From: Christensenella sp. UBA4379
Lineage (GTDB): Bacteria > Bacillota > Clostridia > Christensenellales > Aristaeellaceae
Length of the DNA stretch: 17,447 nucleotides
Direction of reading: 5' to 3'
NCBI GenBank assembly: GCA_002391225.1
Contig: DGRV01000012.1
Coordinates: 31,659-49,105 of the forward strand
Part shown: piece by piece, positions 1-7,650 of the stretch
Numbering within the stretch: position 1 is the stretch's first letter
Layout of the letters: every line of letters begins with the position of its first letter
The notes under the pieces: generated by a model
The model's database searches: none
Seen by the model: the letters and a program-made list of their open reading frames with translations, nothing else
Told to the model about the DNA's origin: nothing
Made by a program: the position numbers and the translations under genes

Positions 1-659
1 ATGCCGCTGGCCATGACGATGTCGTAGATGCTGTCGATCATATCAAACAGCACGTCGAACACGCCGCTGCCCACGCCGGAGACCGACAGCAGGTTCTGAA
101 GCGCCGCCGAGAGGTTGACGCCGGAAGAATTGGCGATTTCCTCGGAGATGCCCTGCATCATGTTGTAGAACTCGTTTTGGCTTTCGATGCCGGGCAGTAC
201 GCCGGAGGAAAGGATGACCGGCAGGAAGAAGATCGCGCGGGCGAGGGTCCTGCCCTTGAATTTCTGGTTGAGGATGACGGCGATGACGAAGGAAAGCACC
301 AGCGTCGCGACCGAGTTGATCAGCATCCTGGGGATTTCTTCCACCAGACGCATGTTGTAGTAGGGGTCAACGCTGAAGGCGTAGTTGTAGTTTTCAAAGC
401 CGATGAATTTCTGGTTCAGGCCGCCGCCCTGGGCCAGCGTGACCTCCTGGAAACTGAACAGGAAGGACTGGACGAGGGGCCGAGCCATGAACAGCAGGAA
501 TCCGATGATGAACGGCAGGATGAACAATACGCCGTGGCGCGCGTTGCGGGAACGCATGGTATGGAAGGTGTCGTTGCCCGGGATGAAGGTTTGAAAAGTC
601 TCTTTCCAGCCCCAGTGCTCCGGGTTGATCATCTTGTTTTTCTTGGCCTTGACTGTCAT
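1..659 (-). CDS. Carbohydrate ABC transporter permease, UgpA/MalF type (3' part outside window)
   Basis: The gene runs off the left edge, leaving about 219 residues from the start. They read as a MalF/UgpA-class inner-membrane permease: a charged cytoplasmic N-terminus of about 40 residues, a first membrane segment near 43-59 (GVLFILPFIIGFLLFMARP), the family motif FIGFENYNYAF near 85-95, a helix near 113-130, then LARAIFFLPVILSSG near 139-153. After this comes an unusually long polar and serine-rich stretch of some 60 residues before the edge; in standard permeases this loop is short. The EAA loop that contacts the ATPase is not yet reached. The ATG overlaps the TGA of the upstream DUF5696 gene in an ATGA, and a GGGAGGG Shine-Dalgarno sits 8 bases before it, so translation is probably coupled. 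This is the third permease of the operon, and its MalG-type partner is expected further left. Family assignment is firm; the substrate is unknown. Confidence 0.85.
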   Translation of the reverse strand, partial: MTVKAKKNKMINPEHWGWKETFQTFIPGNDTFHTMRSRNARHGVLFILPFIIGFLLFMARPLVQSFLFSFQEVTLAQGGGLNQKFIGFENYNYAFSVDPYYNMRLVEEIPRMLINSVATLVLSFVIAVILNQKFKGRTLARAIFFLPVILSSGVLPGIESQNEFYNMMQGISEEIANSSGVNLSAALQNLLSVSGVGSGVFDVLFDMIDSIYDIVMASG

Positions 660-3229
660 TGCGCATTCCCTCCCGTTACCAGGTAGCTTCTCGCGGGAAC
701 TTCCACGCCGGCCGCTTGATAGGGTTCATAACCATAGTTGACATAGACCTGCCGGCCGTCAGCATACTTTGTCAGGGAAACGTCCTCGTTGATTTCTTCA
801 TGACCCGTCATGCGGACGCCGTTCAGCCCGGCCATATCCTTCTGATAACGGGTGATGATTTCTTCCGCTTCACCCGCCCAGGCGTCATAGGCGGCGCCGT
901 AGTAGGCGGTGTAGTTGGTTTCCTGCAGTTCCTTGCCGCTTTCCTGCATGAAGGTGAAGTTGAGTCCGGCGCCGTATTCCGCGCAGCGGAGTAGCTCCGT
1001 CTGCCAGTCGTCAGCCAGGTTGATGGACTTGCCCGTATAATCCACCAGCCCGTGGATGGCCATCTGGTAGAAGGGCACCTGAGCGTCCAGGAGGGAGTAG
1101 TTGATGCCGGTCAGATCCATATCGGTGATGATATCCGCATAGGGGAGGATGTAATCAAAACCGGTCTTGACCATGACCGCCTGTCCGGCATTCTTTGCTT
1201 CCTGCAGGGTGTCCAGGTTCATCTTCAGGGATTCCTGACGGGTGACGTTCGCGCGGGTGTTGTAGTCGCCGCTCAGGAGGGAGCCGATGTCGCGGAACGC
1301 AACGCCGTAGGCCTGCCGCGCTTTGAGGGCGTTGATCAGGTTTGTGGCCTTGGCTTTGGCGTAAGACGGCTGCACAAGGTAGAAGGGCTTCCTCGCTTTC
1401 ATGGGCTGGTAGGTGATCATGGAGTACGGATAGATCTCAATCAGCTCGCGGGTGGTGTAGCGGGCGGAATCCCTGGCGGGAATGAATCCGTTGAACAGGC
1501 CGCTCCGGTAGGCAAAGCAGTTGATGCCGTCAAAGTACAGGGGAGTGTTCAGGGCTTTCGCCTTTTGAATCAGGGAATCTATATCCCTGACTCCGCCCAG
1601 CTGACCGAGAATATTGACCCTGCTGAGCACCTTCTGGCTGACGCCGCCGTTGCTCCAGCCGGTAAAGCGCACGTCCAGGTTGCGCACGCCGCTGTCGCTC
1701 AGCTGCTGAATCAGGTTTTCCGCCTGCTTGAAGGTGGTGAGGGGAACGATGCTGTCCATCGGAAGACCGGCTTTGACGACGATCTTGTCGATGGCGCCAA
1801 TCAGCTCGACGGAGACAGGCATATCGCTGCCGGCCTCTTTTTCTTTCAGCTGCGGATAGGTCTGCGCCAGATAATCGCCGTAGGCGACGGCCATGTCGGA
1901 ATAGCTGTCGCTGTCCAGGAAGCGGTAGCGCTGACGGATCGTGTCGTCTGGGAGTTCCTTTTCAAACATGTACACCAGCTGGGCCGTCTTGGCGGAGACG
2001 TTGTAGCGGTCGCTGTGCAGGACGGTGTACTTGGCGTTGATGTAGTTGTAGCTATTCAGCCGCATGGCGATGTCGGCCTGGATGCCGGCATAGGAAGGAG
2101 CGCCTTCCAGGATGCAGATGAAGGAGCCGCCCTGCTTCGTCATGCCGAACACGGGGAAGTCGCACCGGGTTTCGCTGACGACTTCGCGGCGCTCAGAACC
2201 GTAGTCCCAGCCGTAGAGGTTGGCGTAGTAGCTGTTCTGGGAGAGCTTTCCGTTGTTGTAGCGGATGATGGCGCCGCCGCCCTCGGGCACCAGCATGAAG
2301 CCCTCTTCATCCTTTCCGGCCGCGCCGAACATGGGCAGGACAGTAACGGCGGTGATCGGATATTCCGCACGGTAACGGATTTCCTGATAGGGCACTTCGA
2401 CAACGAAATCGCCGTCTTCCAGGCGGTAAATCACCGTCACGTTAAAGACAGGGCTCGTGTTTTCGTAGGCGCCGGCTCTGAGCTGCTCGTCCAGCTCGTA
2501 ATCTTCCTGGGTGTAGCCCGCGTTCTCAAAGTAGGTCGCCATGCTCTTTTTGGTGTTTTCCTTGGTATCCGCTTTGAGCACGTAGAGTTCCTGGTTGGCA
2601 AGCTCGGGATACATGGAAAGGAGCTCGTCCTTGTTGTCCGCCGTGGCGACCTTGTCCGGCTTATAGAGCGTATAGTTGTTGGTCACCTTGCGGGCGTCCT
2701 TGCCCATGGCCTTGGTAAAAGCGGTAAAACGCTCTACGGTGATGACGTTGGGAATAAAGTAGATTTTCTCGATCTGCCCGACGGAGTATACGACGCGCAC
2801 CGCGCCGTCGGCATCCTGGGAGACCTTGTAGGTGCCGTTCTGGATGGAATACTCGTAGTTGTTAAAGTCGATCGTACCGCTGGAGGAAGAATAGGTGACG
2901 ATCATGGTGGACTGCAGCACGTTCTTGTTTTTCGCGCCGGCGACCGGGTCGGAGGCCGCGTTTTCCGGGGTAGAGCGCCATACGCGGCCGGAGGCCTTCT
3001 CCGTCAGCGTGAACTGGGTGGTTTCTGCGTCCATTTCAAACAGGAGCTTGTCGTTCTCCATGGACAGGGTCTGTTTTCCGTCTTCATAATAGGAGATCTC
3101 CGGCGGATCAACGGCTTCCGCTTTCTGCGGGGCGTACAGCGGTATCCCCACAAAAATGACCAGCAGCGCGATCAGCACCAGGGCGATCAGCCAGGGGATC
3201 AGACGGCGAAGAACCGATTTTTCTTTCAT
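656..3229 (-). CDS. Membrane-anchored DUF5696-type protein, possible glycosidase
   Basis: 857 residues. Residues 9-32 form one hydrophobic segment after a basic start (MKEKSVLRRL), giving a signal anchor with the rest outside the cell. Residues about 45-460 look mainly beta (sandwich-like, with repeated aromatic strands and an EGGGAIIRYNNG turn). About 470-790 alternates hydrophobic strands and helices like a TIM barrel, with strand ends VRFTGWSNGG, LYFDGIN, VAFRDIGS and YADIITDMDL, and the late motif VPFYQMAIHGLVDYTG. A short beta domain ends the protein. I recognise the DUF5696 family from Bacillota transporter clusters; its biochemical function is not known to me. Barrel-like layout, extracellular position and transporter neighbours make a glycan-cleaving enzyme the best inference, with acidic residues in FRDIGS and TDMDL as candidate catalytic positions. 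Start: ATG with GGAGGGG 9 bases upstream, overlapping the end of the YIP1 gene 16 bases before. A non-enzymatic surface scaffold is the alternative. Confidence 0.8.
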   Translation of the reverse strand: MKEKSVLRRLIPWLIALVLIALLVIFVGIPLYAPQKAEAVDPPEISYYEDGKQTLSMENDKLLFEMDAETTQFTLTEKASGRVWRSTPENAASDPVAGAKNKNVLQSTMIVTYSSSSGTIDFNNYEYSIQNGTYKVSQDADGAVRVVYSVGQIEKIYFIPNVITVERFTAFTKAMGKDARKVTNNYTLYKPDKVATADNKDELLSMYPELANQELYVLKADTKENTKKSMATYFENAGYTQEDYELDEQLRAGAYENTSPVFNVTVIYRLEDGDFVVEVPYQEIRYRAEYPITAVTVLPMFGAAGKDEEGFMLVPEGGGAIIRYNNGKLSQNSYYANLYGWDYGSERREVVSETRCDFPVFGMTKQGGSFICILEGAPSYAGIQADIAMRLNSYNYINAKYTVLHSDRYNVSAKTAQLVYMFEKELPDDTIRQRYRFLDSDSYSDMAVAYGDYLAQTYPQLKEKEAGSDMPVSVELIGAIDKIVVKAGLPMDSIVPLTTFKQAENLIQQLSDSGVRNLDVRFTGWSNGGVSQKVLSRVNILGQLGGVRDIDSLIQKAKALNTPLYFDGINCFAYRSGLFNGFIPARDSARYTTRELIEIYPYSMITYQPMKARKPFYLVQPSYAKAKATNLINALKARQAYGVAFRDIGSLLSGDYNTRANVTRQESLKMNLDTLQEAKNAGQAVMVKTGFDYILPYADIITDMDLTGINYSLLDAQVPFYQMAIHGLVDYTGKSINLADDWQTELLRCAEYGAGLNFTFMQESGKELQETNYTAYYGAAYDAWAGEAEEIITRYQKDMAGLNGVRMTGHEEINEDVSLTKYADGRQVYVNYGYEPYQAAGVEVPARSYLVTGGNAQ

Positions 3230-3245
3230 CTTCCAATCCCCTCCT

Positions 3246-3932
3246 TTAGCTTAGTCTGAATGAGATCTCCCGGTACAGGGAGACGAAGTAGCCCAGCGCG
3301 TCGGACAAAAGGCTGAAGAATACCAGAATGAGGAACAGGATGACCAGCGCGCCGAAGATGGTAGCAAAGATAAAGATGAGCGTTTTGCCCGGGCCGTAGT
3401 CGTGCACCTGCATCAGCCCGACGAAGGCCAGCAGCCCGCACCAGATCAGCGAGACGCTCATCAGCACGCTGTAATACGCGCCTTCGTCCACCGAGATCAT
3501 ATGGCTGATCAGGATCAGCGGCAACTGGATCAGGATGTAGGGGACCAGGGCGTAGCACATCGCCATGTAGATGTCCCTGAAATGTCCTTTGCCGTCGAAC
3601 AGGGTGGAAAGCGACCAGTTGGCCAGGCACAGCACCAGGAAGGGGAACAGCAGGGATGCGCAGCGTTCATAGATGTTGATGTACTGTACCGGAGCGCTGA
3701 TAAACTGGAAGTTGGTATACAGCAGCTTGAGCACATACGTGATCAGGAACAGCGCCAGGAACGTATGCGCCGCCGCCAGGGACCCGCGCTTTTCACGGGT
3801 CAGGTCCCAGAAGCCGTCAAACGGACGGACGATGACGTGCAGCGCGTATTTCAGCGAGGCGGCGTACCGCTGCAGTCTTTCCTTCCAGATGCCGGAAGAC
3901 AGGCTGTCAGCTCCTAACTTTTCTGCGGTCAT
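3246..3932 (-). CDS. YIP1-family polytopic membrane protein
   Basis: 228 residues, with a soluble start of about 50 residues followed by five hydrophobic segments near 51-72, 88-110, 124-146, 153-175 and 184-212. The pre-membrane motif VIVRPFDGFWDLTREKRG (about 33-50) and the central DIYMAMCYALVPY (about 120-132) are typical of the bacterial YIP1 domain family. In eukaryotes Yip1 proteins take part in vesicle traffic; the bacterial members have no established role and are usually found beside surface or transport genes. The gene starts 26 bases inside the end of the NHL/TPR gene, in another frame, at an ATG with GGAGGTGG 6-8 bases upstream. That supports this start and suggests coupled translation and perhaps physical association with the NHL protein, whose C-terminal anchor is in the same membrane. 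It may be an assembly or scaffold factor for the transporter; this is inference. Confidence 0.8.
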   Translation of the reverse strand: MTAEKLGADSLSSGIWKERLQRYAASLKYALHVIVRPFDGFWDLTREKRGSLAAAHTFLALFLITYVLKLLYTNFQFISAPVQYINIYERCASLLFPFLVLCLANWSLSTLFDGKGHFRDIYMAMCYALVPYILIQLPLILISHMISVDEGAYYSVLMSVSLIWCGLLAFVGLMQVHDYGPGKTLIFIFATIFGALVILFLILVFFSLLSDALGYFVSLYREISFRLS

Positions 3933-5418
3933 ATTCTTCCACCTCCGCTTTGATCTTTTTGACTCTGTTCATAACGACGGGCACGATCAGCAGCACCGCC
4001 ACCACGACGACCACCCAGAGAATATTCTTTTCGATCATCTCCTTGCGGTAATAGCGGTAAGCGCGGCCGTAATTCTGGCGGTCATGCGCCCTCTTGAAAT
4101 AATCCATGGCTTCGCCGAACTTCTCTTCGCGCATCAGAGCGCGGCCGATGCCGATAAAGGCCAGGTTATAGTTGGCGTTGAGCTTCAGCACCTCCCGCCA
4201 GGTGTCGGCGGAGCCCTCGTAATCGCCCTTCAAATACTGGTCGGAGGCCTGATAGATCAGGTTGCCGTATTCCGTAGCGGTAAAAACGGTGATGCTGTTC
4301 TCGTTTTCATCCAGGCACAGCAGGTCGGTGCCCATGTGCTCGATAGAGACGGCCCCCAGGAACGCGCCTTCGCTGTTTCCCTTGGTGCCGAAGGCCCACA
4401 GCATGACCCCTTGGGGATCATAGCCGAACAGGCGGCCGCGGGTTTTGTCAAAAGCGATGTAGATATCGTTGTCCAGGACGGTGATGTCCTTGAACTTTGA
4501 GGGGCCGTAATCCACGCTCTGCTCCACCCAGTCCAGATCGCCGATGGGGGGATACTTGTCGTTCTTGATCAGAATATCGCTCCCGATGCTGTTCAGCCGG
4601 CGGATGGGCTTGGCGTTGTCCCACTTTAAGTCGTATTCGCTGAACACGGTGTTGGTGGCGTAGATAAAGCCGTCCTTGTCGATGCAGATGTTTTCATATT
4701 CGGTGGGGACGAAGGAAGCCTGCTGGGCGCGCTGTTCCTTGGTGGTAAAGAATTCCTTCCAGATATAGTCCCACAGGCTGTAGATGACCGGGTTGGCGCC
4801 GATGAAGCCGGTGAAGGTGCCGTCCGCCTCGTACTTGATCAGGCCTTTGTTGACGTTGGTGGCCCGCACGTAGACGCGGCCAGAGGTATCCACCACCATC
4901 TTGCTGGGCAGGAAGGCGATGTTCTGGTCGAAGGTATTGTCCACGGGCTTAACGTAGCTGCGGACGAAGCGCAGGTCCTTGTCGGCCATCAGCACGCGGT
5001 TGTTGTTGGTATCGCAGATATAGACGTTGCCTTCCTCATCCGCGAAAACGTCTCCGGGCGCGTTGAAGGTTTCCGGTTCGGCCCCGCTGACGCGGTCGAT
5101 GATCCGCACGAGGGAATATTCGTTGCCGTCGCGCTTTAACTGCAGAATTCGGTTGTTGCCGGTGTCGCAGACATAGATTTCCTGACCGCGCACGTAAAGG
5201 CTCTGGGGCCGGCGCATCGGCGTTTCCAGCCCAAGGGAGCTGCTGTAGATGACCTGCTGGACACGGTAAGCGTCCGGCGATTCGGCGATATCTCCCCAGT
5301 AATCATAGTTATACGTATAAGTGGTTCTGAAGCCGTCCTGAATGGCGAGCGCGAGGCTGGCGTTCAGAAGGACGATGGCTGATAGAAGCAGAGCTGTCAG
5401 CCGTTTCAAATGTTTCAC
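3907..5418 (-). CDS. Secreted NHL-repeat beta-propeller / TPR protein with C-terminal membrane anchor
   Basis: 503 residues starting at a GTG (5416-5418). Residues 1-25 are a classical signal peptide (MKHLKRL, a leucine-rich core, then SLALA). From about 65 to 380 the chain has NHL-type propeller blades, seen most clearly in the paired motifs CDTGNNRI (84-91) and CDTNNNRV (135-142), plus weaker blades such as GFIYATN and NDIYIAFD. Residues about 383-448 form two TPR-like helical repeats (YLKGDYEGSADTWREVLKLN, then FGEAMDYFKRAHD). A single hydrophobic segment at 466-484 is followed by a basic tail. Predicted topology is therefore an extracytoplasmic propeller and TPR with a short cytoplasmic end. 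Propellers of this family bind proteins, RNA or ligands, and some are lactonases; no lactonase metal-site set is evident. It lies between the permease and YIP1 genes and overlaps the latter, so a structural or sensing role in the same surface assembly is likely but unproven. A G-rich Shine-Dalgarno lies about 9 bases upstream. Confidence 0.82.
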   Translation of the reverse strand: MKHLKRLTALLLSAIVLLNASLALAIQDGFRTTYTYNYDYWGDIAESPDAYRVQQVIYSSSLGLETPMRRPQSLYVRGQEIYVCDTGNNRILQLKRDGNEYSLVRIIDRVSGAEPETFNAPGDVFADEEGNVYICDTNNNRVLMADKDLRFVRSYVKPVDNTFDQNIAFLPSKMVVDTSGRVYVRATNVNKGLIKYEADGTFTGFIGANPVIYSLWDYIWKEFFTTKEQRAQQASFVPTEYENICIDKDGFIYATNTVFSEYDLKWDNAKPIRRLNSIGSDILIKNDKYPPIGDLDWVEQSVDYGPSKFKDITVLDNDIYIAFDKTRGRLFGYDPQGVMLWAFGTKGNSEGAFLGAVSIEHMGTDLLCLDENENSITVFTATEYGNLIYQASDQYLKGDYEGSADTWREVLKLNANYNLAFIGIGRALMREEKFGEAMDYFKRAHDRQNYGRAYRYYRKEMIEKNILWVVVVVAVLLIVPVVMNRVKKIKAEVEEYDRRKVRS

Positions 5419-5455
5419 CGCGGTCTTCCCCCCTAAACAAATATGTAGGTAAAAC

Positions 5456-6670
5456 TCAGTCCTTCAAGCCGGAACTGGCCATGGTCTCCAGAATGTTCCT
5501 CTGGGAGAAGACGAAGATCAGAATCGGAACGATCATGGTGATCACCTGTACGGCGGCAGCCTGACCGGTACGGGCGATACCGCCAGCCTGTATCTGCTGC
5601 AGGGCGTAGACCAAAGTCTTCTTGGCTTCCGAGTAGATGACGGTTGCGGCGCTGTTGTTCCAAAGGCTCTGCACAGAGAAGATGATCATGGTCAGCCAGG
5701 CGGGCTTGACGTTCGGCATGACGATGCTCCAGAAGATCCTGAACTCGCCGGCTCCGTCCAGATGGGCCGCTTCGATCAGAGCGGTGGGCAGGCCTTCCAT
5801 GAACTGCTTCATCAGGAACAGACCGATGGGGGCCGCAAAGGCGGGCAGGATAATGGCCCAGAACGTATCGATCATGTGCAGACGGCTCATGATCACGTAG
5901 TTCGGGATACCGGTGACATAGCCGGAGAACATCAGGGCGGTAACGATGATACTGAAGAAGGTCTTTCCGCCCGGGAAATCATACTTGGCCAGCACGAAGG
6001 CCGCCATGGACGCGATGATCAGGTGGCCGAAGGTACCCACGACCGTGATGAACACGGTGTTCAGCAGGTATCTGGAGAAGGGCACGTAGCTCTGGCTCAG
6101 GGTGACGAACAGGTCGCTGAAGTTGTCCAGGGTCGGCCGCTGGGGGAAGATCCTGGGCGGGAAACGGAACAGCTCGTCCAAAGGCTTCAAAGAAGAGGAA
6201 ACTGCGAATACCAGCGGGAACACCATGGCGACCGCGATGATGATCAGCATGATATAGATACCCAGGTCGCCCCAGAAGGAACGGTTGGGCTTGCGGCGCT
6301 TGGGCGCCAGCAGCGTAATCAGCGCGTAGAACAGGAAGATGCCGCCGCCGACATAGAGAATCAGGCGGATCAGACGGTAGATGGGGGCATATTCGCTGTC
6401 GAAAGGAAGCTCGTTGATCACTTCGCCGTTGGACAGGCGAAGCTGAATGTCTTCCAGCACGCCGATACGCCAGTTGGCGACAAAGACCAGCGCCACGATG
6501 ATCAGCAAAATGATCAGGGCGGTGATGGCAAAGCGCTTCTTGTTGATCGGTTCCTTGACTTCCTGAATTTCGCCAAGGCGCACCATCTGGTCATGCAAAG
6601 CGTCCGCTCTGGTGTATTTTTGGGGCTTCTTTTCGGGCACGCCCTGCGGAATGTTATTATTTACGCTCAT
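5456..6670 (-). CDS. Carbohydrate ABC transporter permease, UgpE/MalG type, with N-terminal extension
   Basis: 404 residues, well above the roughly 270-300 usual for MalG-type permeases. The core from about 136 to 404 is typical: a first helix (IYIMLIIIAVAMVFPLVFAV), SSLKPLDELF, PPRIFPQRPTLDNF, and the EAA loop at 299-320 (IEAAHLDGAGEFRIFWSIVMP), which docks on the ATPase. The first 135 residues are extra: a polar cytoplasmic stretch of about 45, a membrane segment near 46-65, an outside loop of about 30 residues and another segment near 98-121. That would give eight segments rather than six. The ATG overlaps the stop of the preceding permease gene as ATGA, with GGAAGG close upstream, so the two are co-translated and probably form a heterodimer. 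Substrate cannot be read from the sequence; the class imports mono- or oligosaccharides. Confidence 0.92.
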   Translation of the reverse strand: MSVNNNIPQGVPEKKPQKYTRADALHDQMVRLGEIQEVKEPINKKRFAITALIILLIIVALVFVANWRIGVLEDIQLRLSNGEVINELPFDSEYAPIYRLIRLILYVGGGIFLFYALITLLAPKRRKPNRSFWGDLGIYIMLIIIAVAMVFPLVFAVSSSLKPLDELFRFPPRIFPQRPTLDNFSDLFVTLSQSYVPFSRYLLNTVFITVVGTFGHLIIASMAAFVLAKYDFPGGKTFFSIIVTALMFSGYVTGIPNYVIMSRLHMIDTFWAIILPAFAAPIGLFLMKQFMEGLPTALIEAAHLDGAGEFRIFWSIVMPNVKPAWLTMIIFSVQSLWNNSAATVIYSEAKKTLVYALQQIQAGGIARTGQAAAVQVITMIVPILIFVFSQRNILETMASSGLKD

Positions 6671-7602
6671 GTGCCCACCTTCCTCAGCAGAGATTGAATG
6701 GCCTTGTTGCAGAGAATCATGATCAGGAACAGGATGGTAGCGATGGCGGAGGCGTAACCCATTTCAAAGCGGGAGAAACCGTAGTCGAACAAGTGGGTCA
6801 CGATGGTGCGGGCCGCGTAGTCGGTACTGGGGTAGCCGGCCAGGGCCCTGGGCACGTCGCAGACGTTAAAGGCGGAGGTAATGGACATCACCGCGCCGAA
6901 GAGCAGCATGGGCTTCATGCTCGGCAGGGTGATGTGGTACAGTTCCTGCCAGCGGTTGCGGATGCCGTCCACATAACCGGCTTCGTACATGCTCTTGTCC
7001 ACGCCCTGGAGACCGGCGACGAAGGAAAGGAAGCCGGTGCCCATGCTCATCCAGAGAATGGCGATGATGATGACGGGCAGGATGTATTGCGGGTCGCTCA
7101 GCCAGAGCCTGGGGGAGTCGATGAAGCCGAACTGCAGGAGGATGGAGTTCAGGTAGCCGTAAGCGTCGCCCCGGAACAGGATGAGAAAGACGCTGTAGGC
7201 CGACGCGATGGACGGCGCATAGAAGACCAGCACCGCGATGGCCCGGGGCCACTTAGGCAGTTCGTTGATGAACCAGGCAAACAGGAAGGAGAGGATGTAG
7301 CCCACGGGGCCGGTGATGACGGCGATGACCAGGGTGTTTTTAACGGCCGTCATGAATACCTCGTCCTGCAGGAACAGGTTCACGTAGTTCTGCATGCCGA
7401 CGAACCTGGGTGGTTCCAAAATGTTATAATATGTAAAGCTGTAATAGATGGACGTACAGATCGGCAGGATAAAGAAGGTGAAAAACAGAATCGCGTAGGG
7501 CAGCAGGAACAGGTAGCAAACCCGCATCCGTTTGGCTTTGTCGAAGCCGTAACGGATTTTATCCTTTCTCATGGCCCAGTATTCATTGGAAATGGATGTC
7601 AA
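6667..7602 (-). CDS. Sugar ABC transporter permease, UgpA/MalF type
   Basis: 311 residues, normal length for the family, with six hydrophobic segments. Diagnostic pieces are YLFLLPYAILFFTFFILP (about 30-47), FVGMQNYVNLF (67-77), the second-helix block beginning AVKNTLVIAV (86-95), and the EAA loop at about 206-230 (YEAGYVDGIRNRWQELYHI, then TLPSMKP). The loop has YEAGYVDG where many relatives have EAAxxDGA, still acceptable for ATPase docking. The start is a TTG at 7600-7602, chosen because GGAG lies 9 bases upstream, whereas the first internal ATG (residue 11) has no ribosome site. It follows the binding-protein gene after 48 bases and overlaps the next permease by 4. It is the membrane partner of the MalG-type permease downstream and the binding protein upstream. 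Confidence 0.92.
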   Translation of the reverse strand: MTSISNEYWAMRKDKIRYGFDKAKRMRVCYLFLLPYAILFFTFFILPICTSIYYSFTYYNILEPPRFVGMQNYVNLFLQDEVFMTAVKNTLVIAVITGPVGYILSFLFAWFINELPKWPRAIAVLVFYAPSIASAYSVFLILFRGDAYGYLNSILLQFGFIDSPRLWLSDPQYILPVIIIAILWMSMGTGFLSFVAGLQGVDKSMYEAGYVDGIRNRWQELYHITLPSMKPMLLFGAVMSITSAFNVCDVPRALAGYPSTDYAARTIVTHLFDYGFSRFEMGYASAIATILFLIMILCNKAIQSLLRKVGT

Positions 7603-7611
7603 TTGATTTCA

Positions 7612-7617
7612 CTCCTT
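7612..7617 (-). promoter_or_regulatory. Shine-Dalgarno site deciding the TTG start of the permease
   Basis: The minus strand reads AAGGAG here, leaving 9 bases before the TTG start. No comparable purine run precedes the in-frame ATG ten codons later, so the TTG start is preferred. Confidence 0.6.
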
Positions 7618-7650
7618 TTTACCTCAGATAGCGCAGAACAGCGGCTGAAT

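Noticed and set aside
1052..3259. 735-codon open frame on the plus strand across the DUF5696 gene
   Set aside because: It lies antisense to a gene with a clear anchor, a family match and a good ribosome site. Its product is rich in Gly, Val, Asp and His in a low-complexity way typical of GC-rich antisense frames, and it has no recognisable domain.
5762..6697. 311-codon plus-strand open frame opposite the MalG-type permease
   Set aside because: Extremely His/Gln/Asp-rich shadow of a membrane protein gene (hydrophobic codons read in reverse). No domain was seen.
7630..7646. Weak hairpin between the binding-protein and permease genes (minus strand AGCCGC / GCGCT)
   Set aside because: Only about five pairs with a bulge and no following T-run. 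Too weak to call a terminator, though a role in transcript stability cannot be excluded.
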